Source: JAICTV01 sp035634055
GTDB taxonomy: Bacteria > Planctomycetota > Phycisphaerae > Tepidisphaerales > Tepidisphaeraceae
DNA: 31,216 nucleotides
Assembly: GCA_035634055.1 (NCBI GenBank)
Contig: DASQDR010000192.1
Span: forward strand, 1 to 31,216
Reading direction: 5' to 3'
Below are positions 16,063-24,011 of this stretch, in pieces. Position 1 is the first letter of the stretch. Each line of letters begins with the position of its first letter. Below the pieces are notes generated by a model, which worked only from the letters and a program-made list of their open reading frames with translations, was not told where the DNA came from and did no database searches. The translations under genes were made by a program, and so were the position numbers.

Positions 16063-17019
16063 ATGAGCATGAGCGACGAGATGTTGGTGTTCAGCGGGTC
16101 CGCCAGCACCGGCCTCGGGACGCGCATCTGCGCCCACCTGGGGCTCCCGTGCGGCAAGGGGGAGGTCATCCGCTACGCCGACGGGAACCTCTTCGTCCGC
16201 GTCCTGGAGAACGTGCGCGGGCGGCACGTTTACCTCGTGCAGTCGACCGCCTACCCCGCCAACGACAACTTCATGGAGCTGCTGTTCTGGATCGACGCGT
16301 TCAAGCGCGCCAGCAGCCTGTCGGTGACGGCCGTCGTGCCGTACTTCAGCTATCAGAAGGGGGACAAGAAGGACGAGCCGCGCGTGTCGATCCGCGCCCG
16401 CGTCTGCGCCGACGCGCTGGAGGCGGCGGGCGCCAGCCGGATCGTGACGCTCGATTTACACGCGCCACAGATCCAGGGGTTCTTCAAGATCCCGGTCGAT
16501 GACCTCTATGCGCTGCCGGCGATCGTCGGGGAGCTGCGCGAGATGCAACTGGCCGATGGCAACGTCGTGGTCGTCTCGCCGGACGTCGGCTTCGCCAAAA
16601 AGGCCCGTCGATACGCGCAAGCGCTGGGCGCGCCGCTGGCAATCGCCGACAAGCAGCGGCTCGACCTCGCCGGCGCGATGACCATCAACGAGATCATCGG
16701 CGACGTCGCCGGCAAGACTGCCGTCATCGTCGATGACTTCACCATCAGCGGCGGCACGCTGGTGGAGGTCGCGGCGGCGCTGGCGGAGCGGGGCGCCCGG
16801 GCCATCTACGCCGCCATCAGCCACGGCGTCTTCACCGACGAGGCAATGCGCCGCCTGGACGAGAGCGCCATCCGCAAGCTGCTCGTCACGGATTCGATCG
16901 AGACCCAGCCGGTCAAGCTGTCGAGGAAGGTGCAGGTGGTGAGCGTCGCGCCGCTGCTGGCCGAGGCCATCCGCCGCATTCACGGCCGCGAGAGCATCAG
17001 CGTGTTGTTCGAGTCGTAA
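16063..17019 (+). CDS. prs: Ribose-phosphate pyrophosphokinase (PRPP synthetase)
   Basis: This enzyme makes phosphoribosyl pyrophosphate from ribose 5-phosphate and ATP for nucleotide, histidine and tryptophan synthesis. The 318 residues match the family in length and order: FSGSAS start, VRGRHVYLVQST (about 51-62), NDNFMELL (67-74), DLHAPQIQGFF (131-141), and the PRPP-binding loop VDDFTISGGT (223-232). The usual YARQDRK loop is replaced by SYQKGDKKDEPR (96-107), and the canonical DTAGT-type PRPP loop reads DFTISGGT. Both changes occur together in a known divergent branch of the family. Three ATGs (16063, 16069, 16081) could start the protein, and none has a strong ribosome-binding site. Confidence 0.9.
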   Translation: MSMSDEMLVFSGSASTGLGTRICAHLGLPCGKGEVIRYADGNLFVRVLENVRGRHVYLVQSTAYPANDNFMELLFWIDAFKRASSLSVTAVVPYFSYQKGDKKDEPRVSIRARVCADALEAAGASRIVTLDLHAPQIQGFFKIPVDDLYALPAIVGELREMQLADGNVVVVSPDVGFAKKARRYAQALGAPLAIADKQRLDLAGAMTINEIIGDVAGKTAVIVDDFTISGGTLVEVAAALAERGARAIYAAISHGVFTDEAMRRLDESAIRKLLVTDSIETQPVKLSRKVQVVSVAPLLAEAIRRIHGRESISVLFES

Positions 17020-17095
17020 GGACGTGCGTAACCCTGCCGCACTGAGGTTCCGTTACCCTACGGCCGTCGCGCGCTGAGAGCGTTCCTCGTCCGAC

Positions 17096-18271
17096 TCACA
17101 GGTCCACGCCTTTGCCCAACTGTGTCGCCGCGGGCGCGGTTGTGGGTCGCGAGGTTGGCTTGAAGCCTTCGTCGCGCATCTGCTCGCGGATCTTGGTGAA
17201 CTGCTGCTCGGTCTTGTGCCGGACGTACTCGCGCAGGTCCGGCGGGACCTGCGACTCGCGCAGGATCACCTGCACGCCGTTGTCCAGCGTTAGCAGCCCG
17301 ATGGTCGGCTCGCGCGCAGCCGTGCCCGCCTGCTGCGGGTTCCAGATGTAGACGCCGTTGTTGTTCACGCTCCACGCCAGTCCGGTGTAGCCGGCGATGC
17401 TCTCCAGCGCCTGCTGCACGGGGGCGTTGTCCAGCACCAGCTTGATCACGCGCGAGTCCTGGGCGATCCGCTGCACCGCGCCCGGCTCGATCACGAACGG
17501 CACGCCGCTACGCGTTTGAAGCTCCGCCAGCACCTGCGACACGTCCACGCCGTTGAACCGCACGGTGATCGCGCGGGCCAACTGGTCGCGCATGTGATCG
17601 ACCTTCGGGCGGACGACCAGCGTCTGCCCCCACGGGTACCAGGTCGCCTCGGTGGAGCTCGGAATCGCCTCCAGCGCCTGGAGCAGCATGGCGTTGCGGG
17701 CGACGGGCACCTGGAGCGAGCCCGCGTCGTCGCCAAAGGCGCGGTTCTCCACAGCGAACGGGCTCTTGGCCGCCTCCAGCTTGGCGTCCACGCTGGCGAG
17801 CAGTTGCCTGACCGGGACGCGGTCCGCCTGTGCCTCCAGCGGCGTGCGCGAGAGCAGGTCGAGCACGGCCAGCTCGTCCACGTTCGCCCGCCGCCCGAGC
17901 CGGCGCAGCGCCGGCAGCGGCTGGAGCTCGACCGCCTCGTCCTTCAGCTCGAAGGTCAGCCCCAGTTTGCGCGTGATCGCCTGGAGGGCGCCGCGCAGGG
18001 TTTGGTTTTCGATCTTGGCGTTGATGGTGGTCTGCTCGCCCCAGGGGAGCAGTTGCCAGACCTGCGGATCGACGTCGATGCGCACGCCGGTCTCGTTGGC
18101 GATGGTCTGGGTCGCCTGCGGGATCGTCTGGTTGGCGATGTTGAGCTTGACCTGCTTGTCCAGCGCCTCGTTGATCAGGGCCGATGAGCTTTGGGCAATC
18201 GCCGGAAGCGAGGCGGCCGCCAGGAGGAACAGGAATGCGCAGGCTGCGATCAGCGTTGGACGGCGACGCAT
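17096..18271 (-). CDS. Secreted protein with STN-type (secretin/TonB short N-terminal) domains
   Basis: This is an exported protein of unknown function. ATG18271 has TGGAG six bases upstream and gives a standard signal peptide with cleavage near AIA-Q (residue 26). At least two STN-like units are visible in the 391 residues. The first spans about 30-115 (IPQATQTIANETGVRIDVDP, LRGALQAITRKLGLTFELK). The second spans about 255-340 (ITVRFNGVDVSQVLAELQTRSG, VQQALESIAGYTGLAWSV). A Pro/Thr-rich tail ends the chain. No secretin pore or TonB barrel follows, so it is a free-standing periplasmic STN protein. It is the third gene after an ECF sigma factor and anti-sigma factor on the same strand, which suggests a signalling or envelope role. 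Confidence 0.75.
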   Translation of the reverse strand: MRRRPTLIAACAFLFLLAAASLPAIAQSSSALINEALDKQVKLNIANQTIPQATQTIANETGVRIDVDPQVWQLLPWGEQTTINAKIENQTLRGALQAITRKLGLTFELKDEAVELQPLPALRRLGRRANVDELAVLDLLSRTPLEAQADRVPVRQLLASVDAKLEAAKSPFAVENRAFGDDAGSLQVPVARNAMLLQALEAIPSSTEATWYPWGQTLVVRPKVDHMRDQLARAITVRFNGVDVSQVLAELQTRSGVPFVIEPGAVQRIAQDSRVIKLVLDNAPVQQALESIAGYTGLAWSVNNNGVYIWNPQQAGTAAREPTIGLLTLDNGVQVILRESQVPPDLREYVRHKTEQQFTKIREQMRDEGFKPTSRPTTAPAATQLGKGVDL

Positions 18272-18308
18272 CGGAGGCTCCAGGATGTGTGTGCGAGGTT
18301 GAGCGACG

Positions 18309-18941
18309 TCAGTACGGCAGCGAGGGGACATCTTGCCGGCCGGAGCCGCCGCTGGCAATCACCACGCGCGGGGCGCGGTAGACGATGGTCTCGGCGGCGC
18401 CGTAATGCATCTGCTTGGCGAGGGGGGTGGCATCGATGGTGATCTCCGCCACGGCAGGGCCAGCGGCGGCCTCGGGAGCGGGGCCGGTGATGTCAATGAT
18501 CGCCACTGCCGTCGGCAGGGCGGTCTGCGCCTGCGAGTTGACCACCACGGAATCGACCGGCGCGTCCTGCCGCGTTCCGCGGTCCCGCGAAAGGATCGCG
18601 AAGGTGCCGACGGCCACGAGCACCATCGCCGCGATCGCGGCGCTGGTGCGTACGCCGGTGCGAGCCCACCAGCCGGAGAAGGCGAGCGTCCGCGGCGACG
18701 CCGGCGCGACATCGTTCTCGGCCGCGACGGCATCCGATAGATGCGCCGCAAGCCGATCCCAGTTCATCGCCGGCACCGACATTTCGCGCTTCAGGGCGGC
18801 GTCGACCGAACGGTACTCCGCGAGCAGCTCCCGCGCCCCAACGTCCGAGGCCAGCACCGCCTCCAGCGCAGCCACCTCCGCCGCCGGCAGCGTGCCGTCG
18901 GCGTACTGGCTGACCTGAAATTCAAGCTGCTCGTTCAACAT
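18309..18941 (-). CDS. Predicted membrane-anchored anti-sigma factor
   Basis: This is a probable partner of the ECF sigma factor encoded 31 bases upstream. ATG18941 has GGAAGA seven bases ahead. The 210-residue product has a helical N-terminal zinc-finger-like anti-sigma region (about 5-80: FQVSQYADGTLPAAEVAALEAVL, a wording common to anti-sigma proteins), but lacks the His-x3-Cys-x2-Cys zinc motif. One membrane segment follows (about 100-118, AIAAMVLVAVGTFAIL), then an Ala/Pro-rich extracytoplasmic part ending in a Gly/Ser-rich tail. The N-terminal half would sit in the cytoplasm and hold the sigma factor. The STN-protein gene follows 37 bases downstream. Confidence 0.75.
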   Translation of the reverse strand: MLNEQLEFQVSQYADGTLPAAEVAALEAVLASDVGARELLAEYRSVDAALKREMSVPAMNWDRLAAHLSDAVAAENDVAPASPRTLAFSGWWARTGVRTSAAIAAMVLVAVGTFAILSRDRGTRQDAPVDSVVVNSQAQTALPTAVAIIDITGPAPEAAAGPAVAEITIDATPLAKQMHYGAAETIVYRAPRVVIASGGSGRQDVPSLPY

Positions 18942-18972
18942 CAGAGGGTCTTCCAACGATCGGGCCTAGCGG

Positions 18973-19602
18973 TCACAAGTGCTCTTTCAGGATCTCCTTC
19001 AGCTTCTTCCTACCCTGAAACACGTGCCATTTCACTGCTTCTACGCTGCAATTGAGCGCTTCGGCCACCTGTTTTTGCGGCATCTCGTCGATGGTGAACA
19101 TCACGATCGCCAGCCGCTGCTTTTCCGGAAGCTGCGCCAGGGCCTCCTTGAGCTTGGCCCCCAGCTCTTTGCCTTCCAGCCCGCGGACAGGGTCGGCCGA
19201 GCTGGACATCCACTCGCTGCCGCCGCCGTGCGCCTCGGTGGTCTCGCCGGTCTGCGGGCCGAGCACTTCCGCCAAGGGGACAGACTGGCGCGTCTTTCGG
19301 CTCCGCCGGTAGTTCAGCGACAAGTTCGACACGATCCGCATCAGCCAGCCGCCGAAGGCTTCGGGCTTCTGCAACGTGCCCAAGCTCGTGAAAGCCTTGA
19401 GAAACGCGTCCTGCGTGACTTCCAGCGAGTCCTGGCTGTTGCCCAACAGCCGGTAGGAAACCGCGACGGCTTGCCGCTGGTACCGCCGGATCAACTCGTC
19501 GAAGGCTCGGCGCTTCCCCGCCAAGACGTCCTGCACGAGTTGCCCGTCCGATGGACCCGTCGGGGCTGCATCCTGGCTGGGATCGCTCGCCGGCGGTTCC
19601 AT
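18973..19602 (-). CDS. ECF-family RNA polymerase sigma factor
   Basis: This is an alternative sigma factor of the sigma70/ECF type. Region 2 is at about 25-100 (AFDELIRRYQRQAVAVSYRLLG, DAFLKAFTSL, FGGWLMRIVSNLSLNYRRS). Region 4 is at about 150-207 (LAQLPEKQRLAIVMFTIDEMPQKQVAEALNCSVEAVKWHVFQGRKKLKEIL). The linker of about 45 residues between them is hydrophilic. ATG19602 gives 209 residues. GTG19614 and TTG19647 in frame are alternatives, and none has a strong ribosome-binding site. It heads a sigma, anti-sigma, STN-protein operon, which may regulate itself. The signal and regulon are not visible from the sequence. Confidence 0.9.
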   Translation of the reverse strand: MEPPASDPSQDAAPTGPSDGQLVQDVLAGKRRAFDELIRRYQRQAVAVSYRLLGNSQDSLEVTQDAFLKAFTSLGTLQKPEAFGGWLMRIVSNLSLNYRRSRKTRQSVPLAEVLGPQTGETTEAHGGGSEWMSSSADPVRGLEGKELGAKLKEALAQLPEKQRLAIVMFTIDEMPQKQVAEALNCSVEAVKWHVFQGRKKLKEILKEHL

Positions 19603-19663
19603 AGGATTGGACACTCTAATCGCGGCCGGGTTAGAGGGTTGGGGCAATTTCCCACCCGGCGCG

Positions 19664-19698
19664 GGAAAAACAGCCGCCGCCCGCGCCGGCGGGGCGGG
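19664..19698 (-). terminator. Possible intrinsic terminator of trpA
   Basis: Minus-strand reading after the trpA stop gives a GC hairpin (19697-19677, 8-9-bp stem with one bulged base), followed six bases later by TTTTT (19670-19666). The gap between stem and T-tract makes it less than ideal. Confidence 0.4.
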
Positions 19699-19728
19699 AG
19701 TGGCCGCAAACGGTTGTCGCGGCTTATC

Positions 19729-20562
19729 TTATCGGACGTCCGCGAGCAGCTCTCGGCAATAGGCGCTGACGGCGGCAACGATCGCGTCGGCGCCCTTGTC
19801 CGCGTTCTGCTTCATCCGCCGGACCACCGCGCTCCCGACGATCGCCCCGTCCGCCACCCCCGCAAGCTGGGCCACGTGCTGGGCGGTGGAAATGCCGAAC
19901 CCGACGCAAACGGGGCGGTCGGTCAGCGACTTCATCCCCTGCACGCCCGCCGCCAGGTCCGGCGGAAGCTGGTTCCGCTCGCCGGTGATTCCCGCGACCG
20001 AAAGATAGTAAACGAAGCCGCTCGAGAGCCGGGCGATCTCCTTCCGGCGGTCCGGCTGGGTGGTGGGGGCCACCAGCAGGATGGTCTCCAGCCCCGCCGA
20101 CCGCACCTTCTGCACGACCGCCTCCGCTTCCGGCGGCGGCAGGTCGGGCAGGATCAGGCCATCAAAGCCCGACTCCTTCATCGTGGCCGTGAACCGCTCC
20201 AGCCCGTACTTGTACGCGACGCTGTAGCTCACCATCGCGACCAGCGGGATGCCCACCGACGGGCGGGCGCCGCGCATGGTCGCGAACACCTCGGCCAGCT
20301 TCAGCTTCTTCTCCAGCGCACGGGTGAAGGCTTCCTGGATGATCGGTCCGTCGGCGATGGGATCGGAAAACGGGATGCCCACCTCGATGCAGCTCGCCCC
20401 CGCCTGCTCCAGCGCGGGCAGCAGCTTGGCGGTGGTCTCCAGGTCCGGGTAGCCGGCGGGGACGAAGGGCATCAGTGCGATCTGACGCTTGCCGCGCAAC
20501 TGCGCGAACGTGTCGGCGATCGAGCGACGGGCGGCGGGTGCGTTTGCGGTCACTGTGGGCAT
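19729..20562 (-). CDS. trpA: Tryptophan synthase alpha subunit
   Basis: This subunit cleaves indole-3-glycerol phosphate to indole and glyceraldehyde 3-phosphate and passes indole to the beta subunit. The 277-residue TIM barrel has the catalytic pair Glu60 (CIEVGIPFSDP) and Asp71 (ADGP), spaced as in the Salmonella enzyme, plus the phosphate-binding GFGIST and GAIVGSAVV segments. ATG20562 has AGGA just upstream. It carries its own predicted promoter (20584-20611) because trpB, its usual neighbour, lies beyond an opposite-strand gene. No other trp genes are in the window. Confidence 0.97.
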   Translation of the reverse strand: MPTVTANAPAARRSIADTFAQLRGKRQIALMPFVPAGYPDLETTAKLLPALEQAGASCIEVGIPFSDPIADGPIIQEAFTRALEKKLKLAEVFATMRGARPSVGIPLVAMVSYSVAYKYGLERFTATMKESGFDGLILPDLPPPEAEAVVQKVRSAGLETILLVAPTTQPDRRKEIARLSSGFVYYLSVAGITGERNQLPPDLAAGVQGMKSLTDRPVCVGFGISTAQHVAQLAGVADGAIVGSAVVRRMKQNADKGADAIVAAVSAYCRELLADVR

Positions 20563-20583
20563 GAAAAGTCCTGTGTCGCCGCG

Positions 20584-20611
20584 ATGATAAGAGCGGCGGG
20601 GGGTGAATCAA
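20584..20611 (-). promoter_or_regulatory. Predicted promoter of trpA
   Basis: On the minus strand TTGATT (20611-20606) and TATCAT (20589-20584) are 16 bases apart, with a 5/6 match at -10. The leader of about 15 bases includes the Shine-Dalgarno AGGA. No leader peptide or attenuator hairpin fits in this space. Confidence 0.5.
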
Positions 20612-20753
20612 GCGCGGTGGCGTGCCGGCGCCGGCCGTCAGGGGCGCGGGTGACCGCGCTGTCGTCCGCAGCCGACCGTGCGTCGCCCGCGCCCCCTGCG
20701 CCATCGCCCGCTCGCGCTGTGAAGATGGATCGGCGGTGCGTATCGTGGCGCGG

Positions 20754-21536
20754 ATGCAGGACGCCAAGGCGACGTTCATCCCCGGGCTGGTCTCAATCAC
20801 GTTCCGAAAGCTCTCCCCCGAGCAAATCGTGGAACGCGCGCGGGCGGTCAGGCTCCAATCGATCGAGTGGGGCGGCGACGTCCACGTGCCGCACGGTGAC
20901 CTTGACCGCGCCCGGCAGGTCGCAAAGCTGACGCGCGATGCCGGCCTCGCCGTCGCCGCTTACGGCTCGTACTACCGCGCCGGCGGCAGCGAGCTCGAAG
21001 GTTTGCCCTTCCAACGCGTGCTGGCGACGGCCGTGGAACTGGGCGCGCCCACGATCCGCGTGTGGGCGGGGAAGAAAGGCTCACGCGACGCGACCGGCCC
21101 GGACCGTGCTGCGATCGCCGATGATCTCAAGCGCATCGCGGATCTCGCCGGCGGCGCGAAGGTGACCGTCTCGCTCGAGCATCACGAGGGAACGCTAACC
21201 GACGCGATCGATTCCCACCGCGCCCTGCTGGATGCCGCGCCGCAGGTGAAGACGCTTTGGCAGCCGCCGCACGAGGAATCGGTCGAGCACAACCTCGCCA
21301 GCCTTCGCGCGGTGCTGGACCGCCTGACCAACGTGCACGTCTTCCACTGGGATCCGCGCACCAAGGAAAAGCACCCGCTCCGCAACGGCGCCGCGAAGTG
21401 GCGGCAGTACCTCGACGTCATCCGCACCCATGGGGGAACGCGTCACGTGCTGCTGGAATTCCTGCGGAACGACGATCCGGAACAATTGCCGGAGGACGCC
21501 GCGACGCTGGTGCAGTGGATCGCGGAAGCGAAGTAG
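20754..21536 (+). CDS. Sugar phosphate isomerase/epimerase-like TIM barrel
   Basis: This protein is of the xylose isomerase-like/AP endonuclease 2 superfamily. Substrate is unknown. The 260-residue product has the barrel-typical motifs IEWGGDVH (about 37-44), VSLEHHEGT (a metal-binding Glu), VKTLWQPPHE, HVFHWDP and LLEFLRNDDP near the C-terminus, which matches the spacing of the four metal ligands in this fold. ATG20754 is chosen. The in-frame GTG codons at 20736 and 20745 are possible starts and no site has a good ribosome-binding signal. The gene is on the plus strand between trpB and trpA, both on the minus strand, and ends 20 bases before the trpB stop. Confidence 0.85.
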   Translation: MQDAKATFIPGLVSITFRKLSPEQIVERARAVRLQSIEWGGDVHVPHGDLDRARQVAKLTRDAGLAVAAYGSYYRAGGSELEGLPFQRVLATAVELGAPTIRVWAGKKGSRDATGPDRAAIADDLKRIADLAGGAKVTVSLEHHEGTLTDAIDSHRALLDAAPQVKTLWQPPHEESVEHNLASLRAVLDRLTNVHVFHWDPRTKEKHPLRNGAAKWRQYLDVIRTHGGTRHVLLEFLRNDDPEQLPEDAATLVQWIAEAK

Positions 21537-21556
21537 TTCGGGTCCCTTTCCGCAAG

Positions 21557-22771
21557 TCACTTGGCGATCAGCCGCGCCACCTCCTGGCAGTCCTTGTCGC
21601 CGCGGCCGGAGCAGTTGACCAGGAGGATCTGGTCCTTGCCCATCGTCTGAGCGGTCTTGGCGGCCTGGGCGAAGGCGTGGGCGCTTTCGAGCGCGGGAAT
21701 GATGCCCTCCGATTGGGCCACGACCTGGAACGCTTCGAGCGCTTCCTCGTCCGTAATAGGGACGTAATCAACCCGCCCGGCATCCTTCCAGAAGGAATGT
21801 TCGGGGCCGACGCCGGGATAATCGAGGCCGGCGCTGACGGAGTGGACGTCGGCGGTCTGGCCGTCCTCGTCTTGCAGTACGTAGCTGAGCGACCCGTGGA
21901 GCACGCCCGGTTTCCCCTGCGAGAGCGACGCGGCGTGCTGCCCCAGCGCGCTGCCGCGCCCGCCGGCTTCCACGCCGATCATCTTGACGTTCTTGTCATC
22001 GACAAACGGGTAGAAGATCCCGGCCGCGTTGGAACCGCCGCCGACGCAGGCAATGACCGCGTCGGGCAGCCGTCCCTCGATCTCCAGGCACTGCGCCCGC
22101 GCCTCGCGGCCGATGCACGCCTGGAAGTCGCGCACCATCGCGGGGAACGGGTGCGGGCCGGCCACGGTGCCGATGATGTAGTGGGTGGTATCGACGCTGC
22201 CCATCCAGTCGCGCATCGCCTCGTTCAGCGCGTCCTTCAGGGTCTTCAGACCGCTGTGCACCTCGACCACGCTCGCGCCCATGAGCTTCATGCGGAAGAC
22301 GTTGAGGTTCTGCCGGCGGACGTCCTCGGCGCCCATGTAGACGTCGGTCTTGAGGTCGAACAGCGCGCCGACGGTCGCCGTCGCCACGCCGTGCTGACCG
22401 GCGCCGGTCTCCGCGATGATGCGCTTCTTGCCCATTCGCCTCGTCAGCAGAGCCTGCCCGATGCAGTTGTTGATCTTGTGGGCGCCGGTGTGGTTCAGGT
22501 CCTCGCGCTTCAGGTAAATCTTCGGCCCGCCCCACTTCTCGGTCAGTCGCTTGGCGAAGTAAAGCCGCGACGGCCGGCCGACGAACTCGCGCAGGTAGTA
22601 CTCGAACTCCTCGCGGAACGAGGGGTCGTCCTTCGCCTTGGCGTACTCCGCATCGAGTTGCTGGAGCGCGGCGACGAGGGTCTCGGGGACGAACGTCCCG
22701 CCGTACGGGCCGAAGTGGCCCAGGGCATCCGGGACGTTTGCGAGCGACGACGGGACGGCGGCGGTGGTCAT
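21557..22771 (-). CDS. trpB: Tryptophan synthase beta subunit
   Basis: This PLP enzyme condenses indole with serine to form tryptophan. The 404-residue product starts at ATG22771 (MTTAAVPSS). An upstream extension to 22834 is in frame but not family-like. Motifs seen: GHFGPYGGTFVPE at the N-terminus, PLP lysine Lys99 in HTGAHKINN, Glu121 in ETGAGQHG, the phosphate-binding GGGSNA and SAGLDYPGVGPEH. This is the TrpB1 type, fit to pair with TrpA. The Shine-Dalgarno is weak. It lies about 1 kb from trpA with an opposite-strand gene between. Confidence 0.97.
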   Translation of the reverse strand: MTTAAVPSSLANVPDALGHFGPYGGTFVPETLVAALQQLDAEYAKAKDDPSFREEFEYYLREFVGRPSRLYFAKRLTEKWGGPKIYLKREDLNHTGAHKINNCIGQALLTRRMGKKRIIAETGAGQHGVATATVGALFDLKTDVYMGAEDVRRQNLNVFRMKLMGASVVEVHSGLKTLKDALNEAMRDWMGSVDTTHYIIGTVAGPHPFPAMVRDFQACIGREARAQCLEIEGRLPDAVIACVGGGSNAAGIFYPFVDDKNVKMIGVEAGGRGSALGQHAASLSQGKPGVLHGSLSYVLQDEDGQTADVHSVSAGLDYPGVGPEHSFWKDAGRVDYVPITDEEALEAFQVVAQSEGIIPALESAHAFAQAAKTAQTMGKDQILLVNCSGRGDKDCQEVARLIAK

Positions 22772-22868
22772 GAGGGGTATCGTAGGGAAGCGGGCGTACG
22801 AATAGAACAGCGACGCAGGCTTGGCGCGTAACATCCGTCCTGCAATAGCGGCACTCGGGCGGAAGACG

Positions 22869-22883
22869 GCGGAACATTTCCGC
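22869..22883. promoter_or_regulatory. Short inverted repeat upstream of trpB
   Basis: GCGGAA-CAT-TTCCGC has perfect 6-base arms. It lies about 100 bases upstream of the trpB start in the 149-base gap to the membrane protein gene. It could be an operator or part of a terminator for the gene upstream, but nothing ties it to either. It is the only notable structure in the gap. Confidence 0.25.
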
Positions 22884-22920
22884 TCTTACGTGCGTTGGCG
22901 GGGCGGCAGCGTAGGCTACC

Positions 22921-23853
22921 TCACGCAGTGGTCGGCGGGTGTTCCAGCGTGTCCTCGACCTCTTCGGGGTTCTCCGGCTGATCCGCTTCGTGTTGCCACC
23001 GGCGGCTGGTCCAGTAGCCGAGCAGGGAGCCGGCGGTGCCGATGGCGGCGTAGTCCAGCGGGAGCGGCCGGGCCAGCGCGGGGGCGTAGCCGCCGACCTG
23101 TCCGCCCGGCAGGCGGTTGCCGCCGGACCACGCCAGCGCGTAACCCAGCACCGCGACGATCATGGGCGCCATCCAGAACCAGATGCTCGGGCGCGCGGGG
23201 AACAGGCTGTGCGCGCCGAGCGCCCCGAGCAGCGACGCGATCGCGACGGCCCACACCACCTGCGCCTTGTCGTCGGTCGGCGCCAGAACGGCCAGCAGCA
23301 GGATCATGATCACGACCTGCGTTGCGGTCGCCATCGCCCCCTGCGCGGGAATGGCGTCCACGTCGGTATCGCCGACGTGTTCCTGCTCCAGCAGCCCGCG
23401 GTCGCGGAGCAGGCCGAGCGCCAGCCAGCCGGCGAAGACGAAGGCGAACAGCGTCAGCGTTTCGAAGATCAGCCGCAGGAAGACGCCGTCGCCGGGCGAG
23501 TACATCAACACGTATCGCATCGGCCCCCCGCGCGCGGAGAGCGCCAGCATGCCCAGCGCCGCGCAAAAGAGCCCGCCCTCGAAGTGGACCAGTCCCGCGA
23601 ACAGGCTGGTGAGCACGACGCACCCCAGCAGCACCACCGCCGCCACCAGCAGCGCCAGCGCCGGCGCGGGCTGGCCGGTCAGGCTAGCCTGGTAGTCGCG
23701 GTACCACGGGATCGAGAACAGCGAAGCGACGCCGGCGAAGATCCAGTACGACGCCACCGCGCCCGTGAAGAGCAGGATGCGGTCGCGCAGGCTGTACGCG
23801 CTCCAGACCTTGGCCGCGCCCTCGGCGGCGGTGCTCGCGATTGCTCGGGTCAT
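22921..23853 (-). CDS. Multi-pass membrane protein of unknown function
   Basis: No family recognised. ATG23853 has GAGGTG just upstream. The 310-residue product has about seven or eight hydrophobic segments (for example ILLFTGAVASYWIFAGVASL, ALLVAAVVLLGCVVLTSLFAGL, MATATQVVIMILLLAVLAPT and VVWAVAIASLLGALGA). A polar loop with DTDVDAIPAQ lies in the middle and an acidic, Glu/Pro-rich tail at the C-terminus. The pattern resembles a YIP1-like or other small integral membrane protein without catalytic motifs. It is divergent from priA and not obviously part of an operon. Confidence 0.6.
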   Translation of the reverse strand: MTRAIASTAAEGAAKVWSAYSLRDRILLFTGAVASYWIFAGVASLFSIPWYRDYQASLTGQPAPALALLVAAVVLLGCVVLTSLFAGLVHFEGGLFCAALGMLALSARGGPMRYVLMYSPGDGVFLRLIFETLTLFAFVFAGWLALGLLRDRGLLEQEHVGDTDVDAIPAQGAMATATQVVIMILLLAVLAPTDDKAQVVWAVAIASLLGALGAHSLFPARPSIWFWMAPMIVAVLGYALAWSGGNRLPGGQVGGYAPALARPLPLDYAAIGTAGSLLGYWTSRRWQHEADQPENPEEVEDTLEHPPTTA

Positions 23854-23999
23854 GTCACCTCTATCGCCAGGACACGGGTGGGCAGTCTAGCCAGCGCTCG
23901 CCGCCGGTAAAGCGGGGGCGGCGCCGGAGCGAAGCGCCCGTGTCCGGTGGAGAACCTGTCTGGTGGACAATGAACCTAACGGTCTACGAACGCGCCGGC

Positions 24000-24005
24000 T
24001 AGAAT
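24000..24005 (+). promoter_or_regulatory. Possible -10 element for a leaderless priA transcript
   Basis: TAGAAT (5/6 to the -10 consensus) ends seven bases before the GTG start, so transcription would begin at or next to the start codon. No Shine-Dalgarno is present. The 17-base-upstream hexamer TAACGG is a poor -35. Confidence 0.3.
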
Positions 24006-24011
24006 GGCGGT

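Noticed and set aside
20563..20753. trp attenuator or T-box before trpA
   Set aside because: No Trp-rich short frame, no anti-terminator pair and too short a leader after the predicted promoter.
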